Source: Sphingomonadales bacterium
GTDB taxonomy: Bacteria; Pseudomonadota; Alphaproteobacteria; Sphingomonadales; Sphingomonadaceae
NCBI GenBank assembly: GCA_016721875.1
Contig: JADKHG010000004.1
Span: forward strand, 158,308 to 222,307
DNA: 64,000 nt
Direction: 5' to 3'
Each line of letters opens with the position of its first letter. Position 1 is the stretch's first letter. A program made the position numbers and the translations under genes. The notes beneath the pieces are model-generated. The model worked only from the letters and a program-made list of their open reading frames with translations, did not search any database and was not told where the DNA came from. This document shows positions 17,592-26,238 of the stretch, in pieces.

Positions 17592-20500
17592 TTACCGCCC
17601 CAGCATTCTGGCCAGTCGGCCGGTCAGATCATGATAATCGACATTGCCGTCGCGCATCATCGCGCGAGACAAAGGTGCTGTCACAATGTCGCGCTTCAGA
17701 TTTTTGAATCCGCGCTTGACCGGACGGATTGGCGGCGAGGGGCCTACCGATCTGGGCGTGGCCTCTGTTAGCAATGCGTTGAAGCTGCGTGACGATGCCA
17801 CCCTATCGGTCATGAAGGGAGATTTGCCGGGTACGAAGCGTGCCAAAATGGTTTTCAAGATCGAGCAATGATCAAATACCAGATCGGGTGCGCAGCCGGA
17901 TGGTACCCATGGCGAAACCAGAAATGTCGGTACCCGGACACCAAATTTGGTAGCGCAAACCGGGTTGATGAAAGGCGGTGGCGGAGTGGCAGCGGGTGTT
18001 TCGAAAATGTCCGTTGGAAAACCCGCCAGCACATCACCTAGCCCGCCACGTCGCGGAATGCTGGTTGACGTAGTAGAGGGGTTTGTTGACGTGACGGGGC
18101 GACCGCCGCCTCCGCGAGTATCGATTTCGTCCGATGCCATATCGATCTGACGCTTGGCCCTCAAATCGGCAGTCGGAGGAATTACATGATCGTAAAACCC
18201 GCCATGCTCATCATAGGTGATGACCAGCAAAGTTTTTTGCCACAAGGCATCATTTGACCTTAGGGTGTCATAGACGCCTTTCAAAAAGGCCTGCCCGTTG
18301 ATCATGTCCGCAACCGGATGGTCGTCATTTTGCGGATAGTGATGCATTGCCGGTTCTACGACGGTTAATGGCGGCAAATTGCCTGCCGCGACATCGGCGG
18401 AAAGCCGGTTGATATTGACGATTTTCTGGTCGTCCGTCGCATAACGCGCAAACATGCGCAGCATGGTTACAGACGGATAGGATTCGTAAACCCGCCAGTC
18501 GATCCCCTTGCGGTTGAGGACATCGTAAATCGACAATGCCCGCGAAAGATAGAAATTGTCGCCATCATTATTGTCGACGATGGCCTCTCCAACACGGTCA
18601 TACTGGACGTCGCCGACCAGCGAGAACATACGGTTCGGCAGCGTGGGTCCTGGGTGCGAACAATAATAGCGATCACAATAGGTGTAATTGTCCGCAAGGT
18701 AGCGGTAGAATGGCAAATCTGCCCCTTCATAATAGCCCAACACGTCAAATTTGTTGACCTTTGCACCTGGCGTTGCAGTTTCCAGCGAACGGTGATTTTC
18801 GACAAAATTGTCGACAAATCCTTTGGGGCTCAGGATCAAATTTCCGTTTTGGTCGGCCATGGTATGCTGAACCTGCGTCGTTACATCATGCAATTCATGC
18901 CCGACGCTCAAGGGGAACTGGGTTTTGAAATCGAAAGCGGAATCGCGGAGTTTCCCGATCGGGAAACCTGCCGCACCCAGATGATCAATCAGAGGTTGGG
19001 ATAGTCCATCAATGCCACTGCTGTCGGGCGCTTGTGATCGGTGGCCCAGCACATGATCGAAGGACCGGTTCTCCATCATCACCACAACTATATGTTCGAT
19101 TTTCTGGAGATTATCCTGAGCCCAGGTGTCCCCCATCGTTGGCGGCATGATCGAAAACGCATCGGGTCCCAATTGGGTGTAAGAACGACCGATAATGCCT
19201 TTGTAGATTTTTGAGGGTTTTGGGTCCGGTTCAATCGGAGCAATATGCTCAAACCGGACATTGTTTCCATCCAGCCCAACGGACCGGAAGGTGAGGTCTG
19301 CGCCGTTGAGCATTGCCAAAATCTGGGGTGTCCTGCCGACGCTGCTCTCAATAGCCTCCTTGATACCCTCACGAATGCGCTCGTTGAATTCATGCTCCAT
19401 ATATTCGACGACACCGAATGCTACGGCGGTAGCGATCCCTGCAGATGCAATTGCCGAAATTATGGCCGTGGTCCAATGCAGATCTCCGTCCAACAGGCGT
19501 TCTGAGACCCAGCTTTGCACAGCGACCTTGCCATCGCTGTCAATGGTCAGCCCCGCCTCCAGTTCCAAACGGTTGTCGCGGATTTTAATGGTTGCCAGCG
19601 TCAATCCACCGATTTTTATCTTGATTGCACCCTGCGTTTCCAAAAGAATGCGGGCAGCCGGTATGGAGGGCGTAATTCGTTGGCTCGCGCCCAAAGAAAT
19701 GCTGATTTTCTTTACTTTGACATCGGCTACTACGATCCGAAGCCCGCTGTAATCCTCGCTTCTGTCTGCAATTGTATAGGGTGTGTTGACACGGATGTCA
19801 GGGTGGTTCCGGTTGACGTCCGCATCTTGCGGATTGTCCTTGATCAGTGAATCCAATAGGCCATGCATATCGACGGTTTCCGCGGATAGTTCATCCTTAA
19901 TGCGAATTCTGGCTCTGGCTCGCCCCCCAACATTTTCTCCATAAATGTCGATCTTGCTGCCGCCGGCACCAATCAAGGTATCAATTCGACTCTGCAGCGT
20001 CTGGACGGTAATTTGGTTGGCGCCATAAACATTGGCAGCGATGATTTGGGAAGGTGCGCTGTTCGCGCCGGTAACAACTTCCAATGTCCAATTTCTGACA
20101 CCGCCGTCCGCCGCGCGGGACTTGTCCAATTGCCGGGCGTCGACATGAAATTTCAGACTTCGACCACTGTTGGTGGCTACAACAGCTCCATCTGGATCGC
20201 GCAGTCGCATTGTTCCTTGCCATTTTATGATGCCAAAGAATGAGGCGGTACCAATACGGACGCGGAATTCGCCGATCCGGAACAGATCGAAGGCAAAATT
20301 TTGTGTGGTTCCGCGGTTCACAATGCCTGTTACCAGCGGGGCGGCGCTTTCAGAGGGAACCGTTTCATCAACAATTATGCGAACATCGGCGTCACCGGGG
20401 GACACACCTGTATGTTCATCCTCTATCCAGATTGTCGGACTCGTTCCGGAAACGGAATAGGTCCATTCACCCTGCGTTACGCCGCGCAGATCACGGAATT

Positions 20501-20840
20501 TGGCAAGGGTGCTGCGCGTAATTTCGGCCTCGGTGAATACACGCCCGTCGGGTGACCGGATTGTGACCGTCAACGGCAGCTGTTTTTCGACAACTTGCCA
20601 GCGACCTCCGCGAGCCGGGTTTGGGCCATCAATGTCTTCATGGCCGACATCTTCAACGAACATCCGGTGATAATATTTGCAGCGAGCAGATATCCTAAGA
20701 ACACCGGGAAATCGCAATTTGAAGCTGCCGCTCGCCGAATAGCGTACAGTAGCCTGGTCGCCGTCCCGGTCGATTGTCGGGCGTCCATGTTCTTCGGCAC
20801 AAATATGTTGCAAATTATAGGGCACAATGAACCTCCTCAA
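17592..20840 (-). CDS. phosphoesterase-family protein with a large N-terminal region of unknown fold
   Basis: 1082 residues. The C-terminal ~480 (from IEHIVVVMMENRSFDHVLGH, about residue 600) form the phosphoesterase domain of bacterial phospholipase C/acid phosphatase AcpA proteins, with metal-site motifs MMENRSFDH, HPGPTLPNRM and TYDEHGGFYDHV. It is predicted to hydrolyse phosphate esters or phospholipids. The first ~590 residues are unlike the usual secretion leader: beta-rich repeats with many Ile/Arg/Asp residues and one hydrophobic helix (AIISAIASAGIATAVAF, about 470). No signal peptide or Tat motif is seen. It lies behind a PhoB-like regulator gene. Confidence 0.8.
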   Translation of the reverse strand: MRRFIVPYNLQHICAEEHGRPTIDRDGDQATVRYSASGSFKLRFPGVLRISARCKYYHRMFVEDVGHEDIDGPNPARGGRWQVVEKQLPLTVTIRSPDGRVFTEAEITRSTLAKFRDLRGVTQGEWTYSVSGTSPTIWIEDEHTGVSPGDADVRIIVDETVPSESAAPLVTGIVNRGTTQNFAFDLFRIGEFRVRIGTASFFGIIKWQGTMRLRDPDGAVVATNSGRSLKFHVDARQLDKSRAADGGVRNWTLEVVTGANSAPSQIIAANVYGANQITVQTLQSRIDTLIGAGGSKIDIYGENVGGRARARIRIKDELSAETVDMHGLLDSLIKDNPQDADVNRNHPDIRVNTPYTIADRSEDYSGLRIVVADVKVKKISISLGASQRITPSIPAARILLETQGAIKIKIGGLTLATIKIRDNRLELEAGLTIDSDGKVAVQSWVSERLLDGDLHWTTAIISAIASAGIATAVAFGVVEYMEHEFNERIREGIKEAIESSVGRTPQILAMLNGADLTFRSVGLDGNNVRFEHIAPIEPDPKPSKIYKGIIGRSYTQLGPDAFSIMPPTMGDTWAQDNLQKIEHIVVVMMENRSFDHVLGHRSQAPDSSGIDGLSQPLIDHLGAAGFPIGKLRDSAFDFKTQFPLSVGHELHDVTTQVQHTMADQNGNLILSPKGFVDNFVENHRSLETATPGAKVNKFDVLGYYEGADLPFYRYLADNYTYCDRYYCSHPGPTLPNRMFSLVGDVQYDRVGEAIVDNNDGDNFYLSRALSIYDVLNRKGIDWRVYESYPSVTMLRMFARYATDDQKIVNINRLSADVAAGNLPPLTVVEPAMHHYPQNDDHPVADMINGQAFLKGVYDTLRSNDALWQKTLLVITYDEHGGFYDHVIPPTADLRAKRQIDMASDEIDTRGGGGRPVTSTNPSTTSTSIPRRGGLGDVLAGFPTDIFETPAATPPPPFINPVCATKFGVRVPTFLVSPWVPSGCAPDLVFDHCSILKTILARFVPGKSPFMTDRVASSRSFNALLTEATPRSVGPSPPIRPVKRGFKNLKRDIVTAPLSRAMMRDGNVDYHDLTGRLARMLGR

Positions 20841-20984
20841 GCACCGGATGGCGCTGTCTTGATGTCAATGCGACCCAATTGGACGGGGCGGTTCTATCGA
20901 GGTTCTTTTGAAGACCTTCTCAGAATCGTCAAAAAACAAATAGTAACGCGATGATTTATAAACGATCAAACACCATATCGAGCG

Positions 20985-21015
20985 AATATGGATAATATCT
21001 ATAAGGATCCATATT
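20985..21015. promoter_or_regulatory. inverted repeat upstream of the phosphoesterase gene
   Basis: AATATGGAT at 20985-20993 is repeated inverted as ATCCATATT at 21007-21015 with a 13-base spacer, in an AT-rich stretch about 145 bases before the phosphoesterase start and 110 bases after the PhoB-like gene's stop. Half-site spacing of about two helical turns suits a dimeric regulator. It could also be a weak transcription stop of the upstream gene, but no T-run follows. The remaining 290 bases between the genes hold no coding sequence. Confidence 0.4.
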
Positions 21016-21127
21016 AGCCGTGATTTTTGATCATTCTTATATTGTCGCGGTCGAAGCCTCCTGTTTTGTCACAGGACATTGTTGGCTCGGCGATTTCCGC
21101 GCGAATTTTTTGATGCGGTAATATGGC

Positions 21128-21817
21128 TTACCCGACCCTATCAAAAACATAACCCACAGACCGCACCGTTCTCAGCGGATCAGGTACACCGTGCCCTTTC
21201 AGCGCGCGTCTTAACCGGCCAACCCACACGTCAACGGTGCGTTCGTCGATAACGCGTCCGTCTTTGCTTGCAAGTTCGATGAGCTCGCGGCGGGTCAGGA
21301 CGCGGTCGGCATTTTCGGCGAAGTGGGACAGCAGCCGGAATTCGCCGGGAGCCAAGTTGATGCGTTTTCCGCGGAAGCGCGCCTGAAACCCTTCGGGATC
21401 GATCAGCAGGTCGCCAAAGACATAGCCATTGGCGGGCGGGGCGTAGCGTTTTGCGTTGCTGCGATAGAGTTTCAGCCGCTGCAATATGCGTGGCGCGGTG
21501 GCGGGGCCGACCAGATAGTCGTCGGCACCGGCGCTAAGGGCGCGGCGTTTGGCATCATCATCGTCGCTGTCGAGCAACATGGTGATGTGCGGTGCATTGA
21601 TCGTCGCTGAATCGCGCAGCATCCGGCACATCTCCAACCCCGATTGTTCGGGCAGCAACCAGCGGACAAAGCACCACACCGTACCATCGATGCGCGCGTC
21701 GGGAATGGATTGGGTGATCGAGACAAGCCGCACGCCCGGTTCCTCCACCCGCAAGGAGGCGAGCACGCCGGGGTCGCCGGGCGCCAGGATCAAGGTTTCA
21801 GAATTCTGCTGCCCCAT
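21128..21817 (-). CDS. PhoB-like winged-helix regulator with degenerate receiver domain
   Basis: OmpR/PhoB-family regulator of 229 residues. The C-terminal winged helix (about residues 130-229) is very PhoB-like: EFRLLSHFAENADRVLTRRE, ERTVDVWVGRLRRAL, RTVRSVGYVF. The N-terminal receiver has lost the phosphorylation chemistry. The phospho-acceptor Asp in the PhoB sequence LLDWMLPG is replaced (FVRWLLPE), the conserved Lys (TKPF) is VGPA, and the N-terminal acidic pair is missing. It should therefore not work by ordinary phosphotransfer. It is divergent from a TonB receptor gene, with Pho-box-like repeats between them, and precedes the phosphoesterase gene on its own strand. Confidence 0.88.
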   Translation of the reverse strand: MGQQNSETLILAPGDPGVLASLRVEEPGVRLVSITQSIPDARIDGTVWCFVRWLLPEQSGLEMCRMLRDSATINAPHITMLLDSDDDDAKRRALSAGADDYLVGPATAPRILQRLKLYRSNAKRYAPPANGYVFGDLLIDPEGFQARFRGKRINLAPGEFRLLSHFAENADRVLTRRELIELASKDGRVIDERTVDVWVGRLRRALKGHGVPDPLRTVRSVGYVFDRVG

Positions 21818-21888
21818 ATTTTCATTCCTGTTGTTTGCGACGAGCCTGATTACGCAGGGCCCGATTGCGACCGGAATGCACGGCGGAC

Positions 21889-21931
21889 GTGACAGATTCG
21901 TGACGATTTACGCTTGTCACATTGCTGTAAC
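21889..21931. promoter_or_regulatory. pair of opposed Pho-box-like direct repeats
   Basis: On the plus strand 21914-21931 reads TTGTCAC-ATTG-CTGTAAC, two 7-base half-sites spaced by 4, the E. coli Pho-box layout. On the minus strand 21889-21906 reads TCGTCAC-GAAT-CTGTCAC, the same layout in the other direction. Each points towards one of the divergent genes: the PhoB-like regulator (start 72 bases away) and the TonB receptor (start 161 bases away). Binding by the neighbouring regulator or by true PhoB is inferred from its PhoB-like winged helix. Confidence 0.65.
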
Positions 21932-22091
21932 TCAATGGTTGGGAAACGGACATTTTGCGGACTCCAAAGAGTCGCGATGGTGCAATGCACAAAGCCTAGC
22001 GGACAGCTCGCCAAGGGGCCGGGGGGCGAATCGCGAAAGCGCTTTTCAACCGGTCTCGCGCAACCATAAAACCATCGGGGTATATATTGTC

Positions 22092-24485
22092 ATGAAACGC
22101 ACCGTTTCGCCGCTCGCGGTATCGCTTGCAGCCATCGCCACTTTCCAACTCGCACCTGCTGCCTATGCAGCCGATGCGGCAACCGCTGCCGAAGCTGCAG
22201 ACGTCGAAGGCGACGCTGCAGATGCTGGTAATAACGATACCGGTTTGGTTGACATTGTGGTCACCGCAACAAAGCGCGAAACCAATTTGCAGGAAACCCC
22301 GATTGCGGTTTCGGTGCTGGGCGATGAAGAAATCAAGAAGCGCCACGTAGAGAGCCTGCTCGACCTTGCTGATGGCGGTATTCCGTCGCTTCGCGTCGCT
22401 ACCTATGAATCACGCCAGTCGGCGTTGACCATCGGCATCCGCGGGATTGTCCCGGGCGATGCCAACCAGCCCGCGCGCGAACAGGGCGTTGGCGTCTATA
22501 TCGACGGCGTTTATCTTGGTCGCCAGCACGGGCTGAATGCGACTTTGTTCGATGTCGAACGGATCGAAGTGCTGAAAGGTCCGCAAGGGACGCTGTTTGG
22601 TCGCAATACCGAAGGCGGCGCGCTGAACATCGTCAGCAAGGCTCCGTCAGGAGAATTTGGCGGACGGATGAATTTCGGCATCGGCAATTATGGCAGCTAT
22701 CTGGGCGCGGCGCATATCGACCTGCCCGAATTTGCCAATATCTCGATCAAGATCGACGCGATGATCGATCATCAGGATGAAACCGTCACCAATCCGCTGG
22801 AAGGCGAATTGGGTTGGAATTTCCATCACCGCTATGGTGGACGCATTGCTGCGCGCTGGCAGCCGAGCGACAGCTTTACCGCAGACCTGTCGTTCGACAT
22901 CGGACATGACGAAAACACTCCCTTTTACAGCCAGTTGATCAACTTTAATCCGAACAATTATTTGATCCTGCCGACCGCGCAGTTGACCGCGGCCAACATC
23001 AACCTGCTGCGCGCAATCCCCCCGCTTGCTCCCGCTGTGGTGGTTAGTGCAACCCGTGTCAGCCAGGCCGATATCGGCGTTCCGCAACAGGCAAGCGTCG
23101 ATAAGGCCAAAGGGTTTCATGCAACTTTGAAATATGAAATCGCCGACGGCATAGATGTGCGTTCGATCACCGCATGGCGCACCGTTGATGCCGAACAATG
23201 GGACAATTCCGGCGGCGCGCACCGTACACCGCAATTCCTGCCCAACGCCACTTTCAGCCGTTACAGCCTTTCCGACCTGTCGCAGAACCAGTTCAGCCAG
23301 GAATTGCAGGTTGTCGGCTCGACCGGGCCCGTGGATTTCGTCGCGGGGCTTTATTATTACAATGAAAATGCTGGCGAAGTCGCGGCAACGCCCAGCACCA
23401 ATACCTGGAACGCGACTGGCACTGCCTATACGGTCAACTCGTCGACTTTGTGGCAACGCGCCAACTGGTCGATCGCGCGCGCAACACAGGCAAATTCGGA
23501 AAGCTATGCCGCCTTCGGCCAGTTCACCTGGAGCATGTCTGACGCACTGAAGCTGACCGCAGGCGGGCGTTACACCCACGACAAAAAGGACGGTGTTCTA
23601 TACAAGGTCAACAATGTCGCTTCCAACTTTCCCTTCGCGCTGAAGGACAACCGGTTCGATCCGCTGGTGACAATTGCCTGGCAACCGGCCGACAATGTCA
23701 ATCTCTATGCGAAATATGCGACCGGATACCGCGCGGGTGGTGCAAGCTCGCGTTCGCTGACCTTCCGTGCCTTCGGTCCGGAATCGGTCGAATCCTACGA
23801 GGTCGGGGCAAAGACCGAATTGTTCGACCGCCGTGTTCGCCTGAACCTTGCGGGCTATATCATGGAACGCAAAGACACCCAGTTTGACTTTGACTTTTAT
23901 GTCCCATCAGGGGCGGTGTTCCGGCACAATCTGGAAACGATTAACGCCGGAACGACCAAAATCCGGGGGATTGAGGCAGACCTGACAGTTCAGCCGACCG
24001 AAAATCTGTCGATGTCGCTTTCCTATGCCTACACATGGTGGAAAGCACCCGCGGCACCAAATCCGTTGCTTCCGGGCAACCCGATCCAGCCGCTGTTCCT
24101 TGTCTATACCCCACCGCATGCATTGTCCGGTTCGGTAGATTATACCCAGCCATTGAGCGGAAGTAGCGACATGGCGCTGAAGCTGCACATCGACGCTAAT
24201 TATTCGGACCGCCAGTACAGCTTTGACAACGAACCTGTGCTGACCGATGACAGCTTCATCGTCAACGCTCGCCTCAGCCTTGCGGACATTCCGTTGAGCG
24301 ACAATGGGCAAGCACTGACGCTGTCGGTCTGGGCGCGAAACCTGTTCAATGAAGCGCATATCTACCGTCGCTCAAATGCCAACAGCACGCCGCTTGACGG
24401 CGTCGATTACCGCACCGTGCTCGGCGACTATGCCAATTTCAACGCACCGCGCACCTTTGGTGTGGAGGCGGCGATCAAATTCTGA
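22092..24485 (+). CDS. TonB-dependent outer-membrane receptor
   Basis: 797 residues. The start at MKRTVSPLAV (22092) gives a signal peptide ending near AAYA; the upstream open frame overlaps the divergent regulator and is not real. A plug domain follows (TATKRETNLQETPIAVSV, RGIVPGDANQPAREQGVGVYIDGVY, VERIEVLKGPQGTLFGRNTEGGALNIV), then a full beta-barrel ending in the terminal Phe motif FGVEAAIKF. It is energised by TonB-ExbBD; substrate unknown. The regulator and Pho-box-like sites upstream suggest phosphate-linked control, so a phosphorylated or phosphate-related ligand is possible. Confidence 0.93.
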   Translation: MKRTVSPLAVSLAAIATFQLAPAAYAADAATAAEAADVEGDAADAGNNDTGLVDIVVTATKRETNLQETPIAVSVLGDEEIKKRHVESLLDLADGGIPSLRVATYESRQSALTIGIRGIVPGDANQPAREQGVGVYIDGVYLGRQHGLNATLFDVERIEVLKGPQGTLFGRNTEGGALNIVSKAPSGEFGGRMNFGIGNYGSYLGAAHIDLPEFANISIKIDAMIDHQDETVTNPLEGELGWNFHHRYGGRIAARWQPSDSFTADLSFDIGHDENTPFYSQLINFNPNNYLILPTAQLTAANINLLRAIPPLAPAVVVSATRVSQADIGVPQQASVDKAKGFHATLKYEIADGIDVRSITAWRTVDAEQWDNSGGAHRTPQFLPNATFSRYSLSDLSQNQFSQELQVVGSTGPVDFVAGLYYYNENAGEVAATPSTNTWNATGTAYTVNSSTLWQRANWSIARATQANSESYAAFGQFTWSMSDALKLTAGGRYTHDKKDGVLYKVNNVASNFPFALKDNRFDPLVTIAWQPADNVNLYAKYATGYRAGGASSRSLTFRAFGPESVESYEVGAKTELFDRRVRLNLAGYIMERKDTQFDFDFYVPSGAVFRHNLETINAGTTKIRGIEADLTVQPTENLSMSLSYAYTWWKAPAAPNPLLPGNPIQPLFLVYTPPHALSGSVDYTQPLSGSSDMALKLHIDANYSDRQYSFDNEPVLTDDSFIVNARLSLADIPLSDNGQALTLSVWARNLFNEAHIYRRSNANSTPLDGVDYRTVLGDYANFNAPRTFGVEAAIKF

Positions 24486-24491
24486 TTGGGT

Positions 24492-25052
24492 CTAGCGTGA
24501 AATGATAAGGGCGGGGGGCGGCGCATCGGCTGCCTCCCGCTCTTCCCTATCCTTGGCGATTTCGGCATTGGTGCGCGGGCGAAAACGCATGGAGAGCGGC
24601 GTCACTTTGCCATCCTTGCGAATGCGGACAGTGACAATTGCCTTCAGTTTGGGGTCGGCGAGTTTCTTTTCCAGATCGCGCGCTTTGGTCTGCGCGACAT
24701 AAAGCTGTCCGGACTGGATGCCGTCATTTTGCCAATCGGCCCAGACATTGCGGCGGACGATCTCGGCGCAGGCCGGGCTGTCATGTGCGCCCGCCAGCCA
24801 GTGTGCATCGGCGATGGTCGGGGCTTTACCCTTCAGGCACAGTGCATCGGTATAGTTATTGTCAGCACCGGGCCATTCATAGCGAAAACGGATATAATGG
24901 CCGCGCAGCAAATCGCGCGGATCATAACCCGCGACCGGAACCTCCCAGTCGGTACCCTGCTGCGCCTGACGGTGCGAGAGCGCCCAACTGCCTGCGAGAC
25001 CAAGCACCGGGAGTGCGAGCGCCAACGGCAATAGCGTGGATTTGCGGATCAT
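24492..25052 (-). CDS. GDYXXLXY domain protein
   Basis: A 186-residue exported protein with an N-terminal signal/anchor helix and the family motif as GHYIRFRYEW (GDYxxLxY with D to H and L to F). Such proteins are typically encoded directly behind DUF2157 membrane proteins; here the start overlaps the DUF2157 stop (ATGA). The C-terminal third is charged and ends in a short hydrophobic ALIISR. The molecular role of the pair is unknown. Confidence 0.85.
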   Translation of the reverse strand: MIRKSTLLPLALALPVLGLAGSWALSHRQAQQGTDWEVPVAGYDPRDLLRGHYIRFRYEWPGADNNYTDALCLKGKAPTIADAHWLAGAHDSPACAEIVRRNVWADWQNDGIQSGQLYVAQTKARDLEKKLADPKLKAIVTVRIRKDGKVTPLSMRFRPRTNAEIAKDREEREAADAPPPALIISR

Positions 25053-26194
25053 GGCTTGTCCTCCGCCGTTTCTGGTTCATCCTTTGGGGCGAAGCGTTTG
25101 GAGACCTTGACCGCTGCAAAGGCGATGGCGAGGGTCAGCAATCCGGCAAGAATCAACCCCAATCCGCTGCCCAACAGATCATCGGCAAGCTCAAAGCTGA
25201 GGATGATCAGGCGCAGCGCAATCACGGCAACGGCGAATTGAAACACCGGTCGCCAACCACCGCGCAATGCCGCCGCGGCTATTGCTAGCCAGAACAGCAT
25301 GAACAGGATGGCTGCTGCAACGTCTTTGTCTGCGAGGGTATAGCCAAGCAGGTTGACGACGGCACTTGCCGCCAGCACCAGCGCGACTGATTTGCAGGAG
25401 GCGCTAGGGCGGAGGATGAAGGTGAATGCGGCGGCCAGCGCGGCGATGGCCGACTGGGTGACGCAAGCGGTCAAAGCCTTGCCATCGCCCGACTCCCATG
25501 GGCCATCGCCAAAACCCGATGCAATCAACAACAGTGATGTTCCGGCAACCGTATAGATCAGCGCTATCTGTTCGAGCCTGCGCCAGAAATCGGGGCGGGT
25601 CGAGCGACTGCGCATCGCGGCGGCGGCGGCCACGACCAAAATGGGCAGCGCGGTCAGCGTCCCCCACAATGCGGGGGAGACGTCGACATTGCCAAAGCCG
25701 AAGCGATAGTCGGCATAAGCTTGCAAGGTTCCGGCAAGGCCGACAAACCAGCCGGTTGCGCTCAACCAGCCACGTCCGAACAACAGCATTATGGGCGTGA
25801 AAAGCAACAGCCATGCCGCCAGTGGCTGCCACAAAGGCGCGCTTGTCTGATAGACTTGCCCCGTGTGCCCGAAAAAAGTGAGGCCTAGTGCTGCAAACAG
25901 GAAAATTCCGGTTTCGCCCACCATCGGATGCGCGTCGCGTTTCCACCAGAGAAGCGCTGCCATTCCCGCGAGAAGTGCCAGATGGATCGCCAGACGCGTG
26001 GTGCCGGGGATGGCATCCCAATTGGCGGCTACGACAGAGATCAGCCCCAGCGCAATCGCCAGTGCGGCGATGCCGACGATCGACCAAAGGGCGAGGGGGC
26101 GTTCATGCTGCGCCTCCCAAATGCGGATGCGGTCAGCGGTCGGGGCATCGATCAGACCTGCCTCTTGCCATGCTTTCAGCTTGCGTTCCGACAT
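25049..26194 (-). CDS. DUF2157 domain membrane protein
   Basis: A 381-residue polytopic inner-membrane protein. The N-terminal soluble part (LKAWQEAGLIDAPTADRIRIWEAQ) is characteristic of DUF2157, followed by about ten hydrophobic helices including the conserved LGLTFFGHTGQVYQT region, and a charged C-terminal tail. It forms a translationally coupled pair with the GDYXXLXY protein. Function is unknown. Confidence 0.87.
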   Translation of the reverse strand: MSERKLKAWQEAGLIDAPTADRIRIWEAQHERPLALWSIVGIAALAIALGLISVVAANWDAIPGTTRLAIHLALLAGMAALLWWKRDAHPMVGETGIFLFAALGLTFFGHTGQVYQTSAPLWQPLAAWLLLFTPIMLLFGRGWLSATGWFVGLAGTLQAYADYRFGFGNVDVSPALWGTLTALPILVVAAAAAMRSRSTRPDFWRRLEQIALIYTVAGTSLLLIASGFGDGPWESGDGKALTACVTQSAIAALAAAFTFILRPSASCKSVALVLAASAVVNLLGYTLADKDVAAAILFMLFWLAIAAAALRGGWRPVFQFAVAVIALRLIILSFELADDLLGSGLGLILAGLLTLAIAFAAVKVSKRFAPKDEPETAEDKP

Positions 26195-26238
26195 CGTCCT
26201 CCCTCTTCAGGACAGGAAGCTAGTCGAAGCGAGCGGGC

